Positions 11,641-22,479 of a DNA stretch of 64,000 bases are shown piece after piece (the first letter of the stretch is position 1; each line of letters starts with the position of its first letter). Made by a program: the position numbers and the translations under genes. Source of the stretch: Edaphochlamys debaryana (taxonomy: Eukaryota; Chlorophyta; Chlorophyceae; Chlamydomonadales); assembly GCA_016858145.1 (NCBI GenBank), contig JAEHOE010000003.1, positions 186,001-250,000 of the forward strand, read 5' to 3'. The notes beneath the pieces were generated by a model, which saw only the letters and a program-made list of their open reading frames with translations, was not told the DNA's origin and did no database searches.

Positions 11641-12687
11641 CCCCATGTGTGTCTGCGGGGCGGCGGCCGCCAGCCGCCGCCTCGCATTGGAGTGGCGGCG
11701 GCGGACGCGTCGGCGGCAGCGTCGACGGCCTCGCCGCGGCCGCTCCCCTAAACAATTTTAACTGCCGTGCGAGGGCCTGCTGCATGAAGATGTCGGGGCC
11801 GGGCGGGCCTTCGCGGCCTGCGCCATCTCGTGCCCCTCCCGTCTGAACCCCTGCTCTGGCTGCACGCCGCCGCATCCCCCACACTCCACGCACGCTCACT
11901 TGCACCGCGCGCCCGCGGCTGCCCCCCTGCATCGCTGGCCCCACACTCTGCATTGCTGGGGTCCGCCGCCGTGATCCGCCAGGGCGCTGGCGGGGAGCTC
12001 GCCCAGTCTCACGCGCGGGGCCCTTCCCTGCTGATCCCGGATGGGTGGGGTTGCTGCTTGCCAGCCACCCCATCCAGGACTCATTGACCGCACCCCTCTC
12101 TCCGCCCCTTCCTGCCCGCGTAACCTTGCCCCCGGTTCCCCCTGCCCTCGCCGTGTCCTCTTTGCTGGCTTCTGCCCCGCTCGGTGCCCTCTTCCGTGTC
12201 TCCCGCGCAGTCTCCAGCAGCTCGTAGGCTTCCCGTTGCTGCTTCTCCCGCCGCCCTGGCTTGGCGCATGTTCGAAGGCTGACTCCTTCTCCTTCGCGTC
12301 TGCCACGGCGCTTCTCCCTTCACGTTCAGGTCTGTATGATGTTGCTGGTCGCGTCCGGGCCTATCGCAAGCCGCCGGAGACGCTGCGCACCAGACCCGCA
12401 CGCTGCGTAGTCAGCGGAACACGCCCTACGCCACAACCAAGCGCCTCGCTTCGTTGTTTTCTTCTACACCCGCACGCTCAGGTAAACTTGCGCCAGGTAA
12501 CTCGGGTGTGGTAACTTCGATGTGCCGCCTGGCTTTGATGGAACATCGCTTCTTGGCTCGCAAGAGCAGGGTTGCGGGTAGTTCCTCGCCAGTGCATTCG
12601 TCGCACTTTGTTGGCCTTGCTTACCACGTAACTTGTCTCCCGTGCGCCCCTTCCGTACCCAAAGCTCCGACGTGCTCCGACCGGGCC
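11641..12687. other. 1-kb unit-B-specific insertion containing repeat fragments
   Basis: Unit A passes directly from the sequence matching 11640 to that matching 12688. The inserted block includes a GC palindrome-rich stretch near 11660-11720, the 45-bp repeat shared with 11284-11330, and about 100 bp (12548-12645) that resembles 35092-35190 in an intergenic region. On the minus strand about 12190-12250 there is a short helical-looking frame (REKQQREAYELLETARET) that could be a captured exon, but I cannot identify it and claim no gene. Confidence 0.45.
12548..12645. repeat. Dispersed repeat, also at 35092-35190
   Basis: Begins CTTGGCTCGCAAGAGCAGGG and ends near GTCTCCCGTG. The copy at 35092-35190 has the same start and end with scattered substitutions and small indels. 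No open frame or terminal inverted repeat is evident. Confidence 0.5.
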
Positions 12688-14316
12688 CCGACGGTCCCTC
12701 GCAAGTCGTGGTCAATCACACCGGGGGAATGCCATGTCCCTGACAAATACATCCCGCGTGCATACCAACGGCGCGTAGGCACTGCGCTGCGGCAGCCCGC
12801 CTTGCACATGTGGCCTGGCGGGATGCCGGCAGCCCGCCACGCAGCTGTACACCGCTGTGACAGAGCGACACGAGGGCTAAGTCCACCCACCCCCGAATCC
12901 CAGATGAGGAGCGGCGCGAGGAGTGACCCGCCACAGCTGCCAAGACTTTGCCGACAGATGCGATCCACCGCGACGCGCTGCGCGGCCGCGTACACCCGGC
13001 AGGGCCTGTCCGCCCCGCAATGCTTTCTGCTTGTCGCAGCCTCTGTACTGCCTGTATCCTATATCCCCAGTTCTACGATCGCGAAAAGACTGCCAGCTCA
13101 ACATGCCTGCGCTAGAGCGCACCCGTGCCCGCGCAGCCCGCAGCTTTGTTGAAGTAAATGGGGCACGTATACGTCTGCAAGGTCCGCATAGATGCCTAGA
13201 GCAGCCAAGACCGCCATGAGCCTCGCGAGCATGGTTCCCTGGACTGGCGCTTGCACCTGGGCGGCCCCGAAGAGTCATCGGCACGCATATGGGAGCTTCT
13301 GCAGTCCCTGTCGTGACCCTGGAACCGGCGGCAAAACACGGCTGTGTCAGGGTTGTGCTACCCCTCCTTGAGCACACTTCCCCCGGTGAGTCTGCGCGAT
13401 GAGCTGGAAGCGATGGCCACGAGCTGACTGTCAGGCAGTGCTGGGACATCAATTCCGCTACAAGCCGCTTCGGACGCAGGAGGGAGGGGAACGGAGGCAG
13501 CAGAGCGGGGCATGCGGCGAGCGGGGCCCAAGCTACAAACTCCCCCGAGGAACTCCCCTCTCCCTACGGTCCGCCTTACCTCAGCCCCGCCCTCCTTGCC
13601 CGCTTCCCAGGGATGCCTCCGGTCCGTGCTGCTGCGCGTGCAACATACCGGCGCTGGAGGGTGAGCGTACGAGTTCATCGCACCGTGAGGAGACCCACGT
13701 GGCGGCATTCTTGAGCAGCGGTAGTCATCTTGATGTGGGTCGGCTCTGGCGCCCCGTCAGCGGCCAGCGAAGACGCGAGGTGCGACTCACGGTCGAATAC
13801 CCTTACTGGGCGGGGGCTCCGGTCCTGGGGTGCTCGGAAGTCAGGGCTGATGACGCGGCTAGGGCCCGCGCAGCACACGGGGCACAGGACGTGCCAACTG
13901 CCTCGTTAGGGCCGCCACTCGAAGCGCTCGTACCCAGTATGCGTTGGGTGCGGGTCCTCGGCTGCCGGCGTTTAGGCGGAGGGTGGCATCCCTCAAGGGG
14001 GGTAGATTGCGCTACACGTGAGGGATGCGAGCCCAACTGGGCCCGGGGGGAGCCGGCTCAGCCCGGGACTCTCCCGCCGTAGCGAATGGAGGCCCCCAGA
14101 CCAAGGCCAGCTAGGTCCAAGGTACCGGTCGCAGCTTTCGGTCCTGCGTAGCTTAACCCGCCGCCTGTCGCAGCGCCACCTGCTGGTCTGGCTGATGCTA
14201 GGGCACTAGCCGGCAGCCAGTCCTGCACCTGGTGTTGCAGACATGCGCGCAACCAGCGAGTAAACAGACGCACCGAGGTTCAGTATGCAAGGATCCTGGG
14301 TGATCTGGGAAGAGTT

Positions 14317-14724
14317 GGCTTGCCCCATCCTTCGCTCGAATCCTCCATCCTCACGCGCTGACGCCGCCAGGCGGTGCCCCAGCGTAGAAGCAGAGTACTG
14401 TCTGAAGCAATGTGCAGGACGCAGGGGCCGCGGGAAGCCCTGGCGAGGGACGCGGGCGCACCGTTTGCGGCGTTTGGTTCGCCTTCCCGAGGCACGCTAG
14501 AGCTGCTGCGACGAGCCGTGCGTGCCCCGCATGCTGCATTCGGCGTGTCGCCTACACAACGCGCCTCAGTGCGTGTTGGAGTGCGGCGGGGTGCACGTGC
14601 AGTGCCGCTCGCGCCACGCAGCCTCCCTCCCCCCGCAGCCCCCTGCGCCGCCCGCGACCCACCGGCGACCCACCGGCCATGCACACCCAACCAAGTCCGA
14701 CTCCCAAAAAAAGGGGGGCAAGCC
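14317..14724 (+). repeat. GGCTTGCCCC-ended dispersed repeat, further copy in unit B
   Basis: Left end GGCTTGCCCC, right end GGGGCAAGCC after an A-rich then G-rich run. The bases that follow (GACTGCTGCGCAGCTCAGTG) are shared with the other copies. Unit A has no copy here, so it is part of the extra block at about 14204-14760 that distinguishes unit B. Confidence 0.5.
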
Positions 14725-15432
14725 CGGACTGCTGCGCAGCTCAGTGGTTTGCAACTGTCGCCGCCCCCTAGCGGCTCAGAGGAGGGATCCGCTTAGCAGT
14801 CTTCCACCGTGAGGGAGCACCGCCGCCCACACACAGCTCTGCGACGGACCCACACGCCTAAGGCCCCTCGCAGAGTGCAGCACGTCACCAGCCCGGTGGT
14901 GGAAGGGGCAACTGCATTGTGCGCAGTCGCCGCCGATTTCTGCACCCGTAGATTTGCTCAGCGCTGTGTGCGTGTCAGTGGGCGTGAAGCAGCTTGGTAG
15001 CAACCCAGGCCTGGCCCTGCCGGCGCTCTGCCGTGCTGCGTTAACGGGGCTGGGGGCGGCCGGCGACACGTGCGGTGTACCGGAGGCGTCAGGTGTGACC
15101 GGCCCGCGGGGGACGTGCCCGCGGGCCCGTTTGGTCCCCGTGTTCCATCGACAATCCAGTACATATCGCCAAGGGCTATGCCATGGGCGGGTGCACGCGC
15201 TGTAAGGGCTCGCCAGCACGATAGTCGGTCTCTCGCACGCAATCCGCCGTCGTGCGCGACAGTACTTCGCCCATCGCTGCCGCGTGAGGGGTATAGCTTA
15301 CACAGACCGCATCGCAGGTCAGTGGAGGTGCACGCAAGCGCTAAGGTCTTCGCGAGCGGAAGTTTGGCCCCGAGTTGGTTGTTCCGTACCCGCGCATCCT
15401 CCCACCAACGACTGAGTGCCATGGGCTGTGAT

Positions 15433-15438
15433 TATAAG
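15433..15438 (+). promoter_or_regulatory. Possible TATA box of HLA3 copy B
   Basis: TATAAG at the place homologous to 2954-2959, about 225 bp before the start codon. The surrounding bases are among the few differences between the two proximal promoters. Confidence 0.3.
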
Positions 15439-15662
15439 CGCTCCATGCGCGCAGCGCGTACATACCATTACCCTGCGCGCTCCGTCCAGGAAGCAGCGCG
15501 ATCCTGTCCACTCCAAAACCTGGTCGCTGTTCAAGGTCGAGCGAACCCAAAGCGACTCACCCGCGTGGGGCCCCGCAGCGCAAAACCTGCCCCTGACACC
15601 AGCCTCTAGGGCTACTTAGCTTGACGTTAAGTATCCCGGCGTCCACAGTGTCAGTTATCGTT

Positions 15663-18600
15663 ATGGGCGAGCAAGATGTTGCGGGCTCCGGCCCGCAGCA
15701 CGACCCCACCGCGGGCTTCTTCAACAAGTTTGCGTTCGGATGGATGTACAAGCATGTTGGCGCTGCCCGTGAGTGCACTGTCGCGCTGCAGTGTGCTTGC
15801 TGATACCTCGACTCCCTGCATTCCGCCCGCGCGAGCGACCGCACTGTTCTTACCCTGCCTCCGCTCGTATGTCTCCTCCCTCAGGCAAGGGTCTGGAGCT
15901 CAACGCGGAGAAGATGGGCATGACCCCCGACAACCACGCCGACGTGGTGAGTACCACACATAACACGCGACATGCCGAGACGAGCGCCGTTTATCTGTGG
16001 TCCTCTGCCCTGACCACCATGTCGTCGTGACGTTCCGGGTTTGGCTGCGAGGGGTGTGCAGTTGGGAGGCCTGGTTTGGGAGCGCTGCCAACTCCCCCGG
16101 TTTTCCCCCTCGGTCTCCTCTGACCGCCCTCCCGTCTCTGACCTGGCATCGCCTGTACTCCCCACTGTCCTCACCGCCTTTCCCGCCTGCCCCTCTCCAG
16201 GCGTATGACAAGTTCTCTGGGCACTGGGCTGCTGAGATGAAGCTCAGGGGCCAGGAGGCGGACGGCAAGAAGCCCTCCCTGGTGCGCGCCCTGCGCAAGG
16301 CGTTCGGCGCCTCCTACATGATGGCCGGCCTGTGCAAGATGGGCTGGTCCACCTTCGTCATCACGGGCGCCTTCTACTTCGTGCGCAGGTAGGGGCGGCG
16401 GCAGCGGAGGGCTGGCGGGTTGGGGTGATGGCTGGGGCTTGGCCCGCTCTGCGTGACTGCTAGCTTCGGTCTTTCCTCACACTGCCCCTAGTCGCCTGCC
16501 TCATCCCTCGTTCCCCTCGATGTGGCCGTCTCTTCCGCAGTCTCCTGTCGTACGTGAACCAGAACAGCCCCATCTACGAGAGCAAGCTGGCCGGCTGGTG
16601 CCTGATGGCCGGCTTCACCATCGACGCCTGGCTCCTGGGGCTGTGCCTGCAGCGCATGGGCTACATCTGCATGCAGGTCGGCATCCGCGTGCGCGCCTCG
16701 CTGGTGCAGGCGGTGACGCACAAGGCCTTCCGCCTCAACACCATCCGCGGAGACCAGGCTGCGGCCATCGTCAACTTCGTGGCCTCGGACATCCAGAAGA
16801 TCTACGACGGAGCGCAGGTGGGCGGCAGGGCGCTGGGGCCGGGCGGTCGGGCTGCAGGCGCTCTGCTGGCCTGCCCCCTTGGGCGAGCATAGTCAGGAGT
16901 CACGGGACGGGCCAATGGCGGATCTTCGCCTTTCCAAAATGCTCCTGTGTCCAAGCTTATGATCTGACTCTGTGTCCCCCGCCCCACTCTCCGCCCCTGC
17001 CGCCGCTCTCCCCACAGGAGTTCCACTACCTGTGGACCGCCCCGCTCGAGGCCGCTGCCATCCTGGCGCTGCTGGGCTACCTGACCGGCGACAGCATGCT
17101 CCCCGGCCTGGGCGCCATCCTGATCGTGCTGCCCCTCCAGTACTTCTTCGGCTATGCCATTATTAAGATCAAGCTCAAGAACGCTGGCTTCGTGGCGCAC
17201 CGCAGCTGCATCATGCAGGAGGTGCTTCCGGCCATCAAGCTGGTCAAGTACTATGCTTGGGAGCAGTTCTTCGAGCGTGAGATCAACAAGGTTCGCGCCC
17301 AGGAGCTCAAGCTGGCGTACTGGAACGCGGTGATGAAGGTCATCAACGTGGCCTGCGTGTTCTGCGTGCCCCCGCTGACCGCCTTCGTCATCTTCACCAC
17401 CTACGAGTTCACCAAGGACCGCCTCATCGCCAACGTGGCTTTCACCACCCTCTCGCTCTTCAACATCCTGCGCTTCCCGCTCGTGGTGCTGCCCAAGGCC
17501 CTGCGCGCCGTGTCGGGTGAGCCGCTGCGCCGGGGCTGCTGGGAGGCACGGGTGGCGTGCAGGGGCCGGGGGGCACAGCTTGTTTCATGTGTCTGTGACC
17601 TCGACGGAGCCTGTCCTCACCGCCTGCCCCTCTGTGCCCCTGTGCAGAGGCTCACGCTTCGCTCCACCGTCTGGAGGCATACCTGACTGAGGACGCGCAG
17701 GCGGGCACCTCCCACTTCGACGCCAACAAGACCGTGCCGCCCGGTGCCGTCATTGTGAGCCGGGCCGAGGGATGGGGACCGAGTGGTGCGCTGAGGGATC
17801 ACGTGGCCTGCTGTCCTGACTTGACCTCCTCTGCTCAGCCCCTACCTGTGGCCAGGCCTGCCGCCTGCTGACCCCGCCCGCCCCTCGTGACCCGCTCGTC
17901 CCTTGTCCCTCAGGACAACGCCGTGTTCCACCACCCTGCCAACCCCAACTGGCACCTGCACGTGCCCCGCTTCGAGGTTCACCCCGGCCAGGTGGTGGCT
18001 GTGGTGGGCCGCATCGGCGCCGGCAAGTCGTCCCTGATCCAGGCGCTGCTGGGCAACATGGTCAAGGAGCACGGAGCCTCGCAGGTCGGCGGCCGCATCT
18101 CGTACGTGCCGCAGAACCCTTGGCTGCAGAACCTTTCCCTGCGCGACAACATCATGTTCGGCGAGGCGTGGGACCAGTCCAAGTACGAGCAGGTCATCGA
18201 TAGCTGCGCGCTCACGCTGGACCTGCAGATCCTGCCGCAGGGCGACGAGTCCAAGTGAGCGCGGGAAGGGGCGGGCAGGTCTGGGCACCTAAAGCCAGGG
18301 CAGGGGCCCGAGCCAATGCCTAGAGGGGAAGGCTGTTCTCCCTCGCCGGTGCTCCTCGCTTGCCTGCATGCCCGTCCACCTGACTGGCTCCCCTTCCGCT
18401 TGCCCTTCCTCCAGGGCCGGCATCCGCGGCGTGAACCTGTCCGGCGGCCAGCGCCAGCGCGTGAACCTTGCCCGCTGCGCCTACGCCGATGCCGACCTGG
18501 TTCTGCTTGACAACGCGCTGTCGGCCGTGGATCACCACACCGCCCACCACATCTTCGAGACCTGCATCCGGGGCATGTTCGCCAAGAAGGCCGTGGTCCT

Positions 18601-21600
18601 GGTGACCCACCAGATCGAGTTCATGCCGCAGTGCGACGCCGTGGCCATCATGGACGAGGGCCGCTGCCTGTACTTCGGTGAGCGAGGGGCGAGGGGATGT
18701 GGGGTTGCAGGCAGCACGGGGCCGCTAGGGCACGCGTGGGCAGGGTGCAACCCCGGCTTGATTCCAAAAGTCCCAGCTCGCCGCCCTGCTAGCTTCCTGC
18801 CTGTGCATGTGTCGCCATGAGCTGGGCGCTGAGACGCTTCTCTTCCCGTCTGCCCCCCTTCCTGCCCCTCAGGCAAGTGGAACGAGCAGGCCCAGGACCT
18901 GCTGGGCAAGCTGCTGCCCATCACGCACCTGCTGCACGCCGCCGGCTCCCAGGAGGCCCCGCCCAAGCCCAAGGAGACCAAGGAGAGCAAGGACGCCCCC
19001 GTCAAGCAGCAGTCCATCCAGCTGACCCTGGCCCCCACCACCATCAAGCCCGAGACCTCCGACTCCAAGAAGAAGGACCAGCAGAAGGTCCTCCCGGTGC
19101 GCGCCGCCATGATCTACACGTGGTACGGCAATGTCTTCCTGGGTGAGTCAGGGTACCCCTGGGGGCAGCCAGGAGGGCGGGCGGTCGAGGGACAGGGGCT
19201 TGCGGCTAAGCGCGTGTGCGGTCTGACTGTACCTTTGCCCCAGGCTCGCTCGCTTTCTGCTGTGCCCGCCGCCCTGCTTGCTGCCGACCCTTTTCCCTTG
19301 CTTGCCCCTCGGCTCGCAGTGCTGGTGTGCTTCATTTTCTTCCTGGCCGCCCAGACCACCCGCCAGGTGTCTGACTTCTGGGTGCGCTGGTGGGTGAACG
19401 ACGAGTACAAGAAGTTCCCCAAGCCCAAGGGCGTGCAGGACCCCTCCGCCACCCAGTTCTACTCCCTCATCTACCTGGCGCTCACCGGCATCTTCTACTT
19501 CTGCATGCTTGCCCGCGGCGCCACGTTCCTGTGGTGGACCCTGCGCTCGGCCGAGAAGATCCGCAAGAAGGCCGTCCATAACGTGCTGTTCGCGCCCATG
19601 GGCTTCTTCCTGGTGACCCCCGTGGGCGACCTGCTGCTCAACTTCAGCAAGGACCAGGACATCATGGACGAGAACCTGCCCGACGCCGTGCACTTCATGG
19701 GCATCTACGGCCTCATCCTGCTGTCCACCACCATCACCGTGTCCGTCACCATCAACTTCTTCGGCGCCTTCACGGGCTTCCTGATCATCATGACCGGCAT
19801 CATGCTCACCATCTACATTCCCGCCGCCACCGCCCTCAAGAAGTCCCGCGCGGTGAGCACTGTTGTGTTGCCGCTGGGGTGTGCGAGGACCGCAGAGCCA
19901 GGCGGGGACCGCAGAGCCAGGCAGCTGCCTGTTGATCCTCTCCTCTCCCGGCCCCGCTACTTCCTGCTGACGCCTTCCCTGCCCCTTCCTCCGCCTCACG
20001 CGCCTGCCTCTATGCAGGTGTCTGGCGGCATGCTTGTGGGCCTGGTGGCTGAGGTGCTGGAGGGCCTGGGCGTGGTTCAGGCCTTCTCCAAGCAGGACTA
20101 CTTCATCCGTGAGGCCGCTCGCCGCACCGACATCACCAACGCCGCCGTGTTCAACGCCGAGTCGCTCAACCTGTGGCTGGCCTTCTGGTGCGACCTGATC
20201 GGCGCCAGCCTGGTCGGCGTGGTGTCTGCCTTCGCCGTCGCCCTCAAGGGTGAGCCAAGGCTGCGGCTGACTTGCGAGGCCAGCTGTGGGGCTCGGGCTG
20301 CTGTCACGCACGGCTGGAGTGCTGGTGGCCTGACGCCACGCAGCCGCTGTGCTGCCGCTGATCCTGTCTGCCGGTGCCGCCGTTTAGTGATTGAGCTGAC
20401 CTGTCTGTGCTACCTCCCTCCTCCCTCAGACGAGCTCGGCGCTCCCACCGTGGGCCTGGCCTTCTCCAACATCATCCAGATGCTTGTGTTCTACACCTGG
20501 GTGGTCCGCTTCATCTCCGAGTCCATCTCGCTGTTCAACAGCGTGGAGTGCATGACCTACCTGTCCAACTACGTGCCCCACGACGGCGTGTTCTTCGACC
20601 AGACGCAGGAGGGCGGCGTGGCCAAGAGCCTGACCCTGCCCGACGGCCAGATCGTGCCCGCCAGCTCGCGGGTGCAGGTGGTTGTTGACGACGCTTCGCT
20701 TGAGCGCTGGCCCTCGACCGGCAACATCCGCTTCGAGGACGTGTGGATGCAGTACCGCCTGGACGCCGCCTGGGCGCTCAAGGGCGTCACCTTCAACATC
20801 AAGGACGGCGAGAAGGTCGGCGCCGTGGGGCGCACGGGCTCCGGCAAGTCCACCACCCTGCTGGCGCTGTTCCGCATGTTCGAGCTGGCCCGCGGCCGCG
20901 TCCTGATCGACGGCGTGGACATTGCGACGCTCACCATGAAGCGCCTGCGCTCGGGTGAGCAGCCGTGGGGGGTCGGTTGCGGGGATGGCGAGACAAAGCA
21001 GCGAGCCGGAGGCCAGGGTGGGCACCTTCCCATGTCGTCAGCTGCAGCCTGTGTAGCCTGCTTCCTCCCCTGCCTCTGTGCTGATGCCCTTCTCCCCCGT
21101 CTGCCCCGCCTCCGCCCCCAGGCCTGTCCATCATTCCCCAGGAGCCCGTCATGTTCACCGGCACCGTCCGCTCCAACCTGGACCCCTTCGGAGAGTTCGA
21201 GGTGAGCGAGCGCGCTGCAGCTTGCATGCAGGGCCGCTTAGGGCCGGTCATTGGGGCCTGCGGGCTTGCGATGGGGCGATGCTAGTGTCTGCTCCCGTGA
21301 CCCTTCTCCCGCCTCCGTGCTCTCTCCTGACCATGCCTGCCCTCCCTCCGCTCCCCTTCCCATCCCCAGGACGACAACGTGCTGTGGGAGGTGATCCGCA
21401 AGGTGGGCCTGGAGGGCCAGGTGCAGCACGCTGGCGGCCTGGACGGCCACGTGGACGGCACCGGCGGCAAGGCCTGGTCGCTGGGGCAGACGCAGCTCAT
21501 GTGCCTAGCCCGCGCCGCCCTGCGCGCCGTGCCCATCCTGTGCCTGGACGAGGCCACCGCCGCCATGGACCCGCACACGGAGCAGATCGTGCAGGACACC

Positions 21601-21855
21601 ATCAAAAAGGTCTTCGACGACCGCACCACCATCACCATTGCCCACCGCCTGGACACCATCATCGAGAGCGACAAGGTGCTGGTGATGGAGGCTGGCGAGC
21701 TGATGGAGTACGCCCCGCCCGCCCAGCTGCTGGGCAACCCCAGCTCCATGTTCTCCAAGCTGGTGGACAAGAGCGGGGTAGCAGCCGCTGCGGCCCTGCG
21801 CAAGATGGCGAACGAGCACTTCGCCCAGCAGGCGGCCAAGCAGCAGGCACGATAG
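15663..21855 (+). CDS. HLA3: HLA3-type ABCC (MRP) full ABC transporter, copy B
   Basis: Same 14-exon structure and exon lengths as copy A (15663-15768, 15885-15946, 16201-16388, 16541-16817, 17018-17516, 17648-17754, 17914-18254, 18415-18677, 18873-19142, 19320-19852, 20018-20249, 20430-20954, 21122-21201, 21370-21855), giving 1322 residues. All Walker, signature and Asp/Glu motifs are intact, with the same Asn after the NBD1 Walker B Asp. Reading both copies side by side I find two replacements, Ala to Gly at 1177 and Glu to Asp at 1237, both in NBD2; other exon changes are silent. Introns differ by small indels, mostly in introns 2, 6, 8 and 9. Both copies therefore look functional. The 3' flank is unrelated to that of copy A, so mRNA ends and stability could differ. 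Role as for copy A: low-CO2 bicarbonate uptake, inferred from the HLA3 match. Confidence 0.85.
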
Positions 21856-21901
21856 ATAGGCGAGGGGCTGGAGGGGCCGGGGGTGGGGAGGGGTGACTGA
21901 G

Positions 21902-22479
21902 CGGCAGGATTCAGGACGTCGTTAGTTGGCATGGAGCGCTAGCGGGTAGGACTGTTGAATAAAGCTCCGCTGAGAGACGAGGCGTGGCCGGGTACTGAAA
22001 GAGGTTAGTTATTGAGCAAAAAGTACGTGAGCATCAAACTGCATCAAGCTCTGAACTGCGCTGCAAACTGAATACTGGATGGCATTTGCTGGCGTGGCTG
22101 GGGGCGGGCATCTCGAATTCGGTGCATGTGTTTTGCACTAAAACCCATCTAGTCAAGTGTGGCTTTGCAGTGTTGCCGAAGCCTCCCAGTTGCAGAGGTG
22201 CAGGATCTGGGCTCTACGGTTGCAGACCTAGTGCTGTGATTCCGCTCATGTAGTGCTGCCTTCCTCATGGGAGGGGGCGAAGGGACATCTGAAGACGAAA
22301 GTGAGAGAGGGGGACTAGATACAGTAAGGCCCTCCCTTCGGTCGGGACAATCCCGTAGCTGTGAAAAGGGTGGGGGTGTGATGAGGGAGTTGAGGGAGCT
22401 TGGACGATGCGGCGGGGCTGAGGTGTATGTGGAGAGTTGTGCCCCGAATTCTGCGCCTGTTCCGCCCCATGCGCCTCTG
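21902..22479. other. 3' flank of HLA3 copy B, no gene seen
   Basis: Sequence after the duplication boundary is not shared with unit A. AATAAA occurs at 21958-21963, about 100 bp after the stop, but this is not the normal green-algal signal and I found no TGTAA nearby. The right part grades into the minisatellite. No gene recognised. Confidence 0.4.

Larger units (their letters stand above)
9981..21901. repeat. Tandem duplication unit B
   Basis: Second copy of the unit described at 1-9411, in the same orientation. Relative to unit A it carries extra blocks at about 10244-10840 (TIR element), 10970-11340, 11641-12687 and about 14204-14760. The last 900 bp before the gene and most of the gene, introns included, are nearly identical to unit A, whereas the distal upstream part is more diverged. 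Divergence is therefore uneven, as expected if the gene end has been homogenised by gene conversion or if the distal part is simply free of constraint. Confidence 0.85.

Noticed and set aside
21958..21963. AATAAA as the polyadenylation signal of HLA3 copy B
   Set aside because: Volvocine algae normally use TGTAA; a six-base match in less GC-rich DNA is weak. It is noted only as a difference from copy A.
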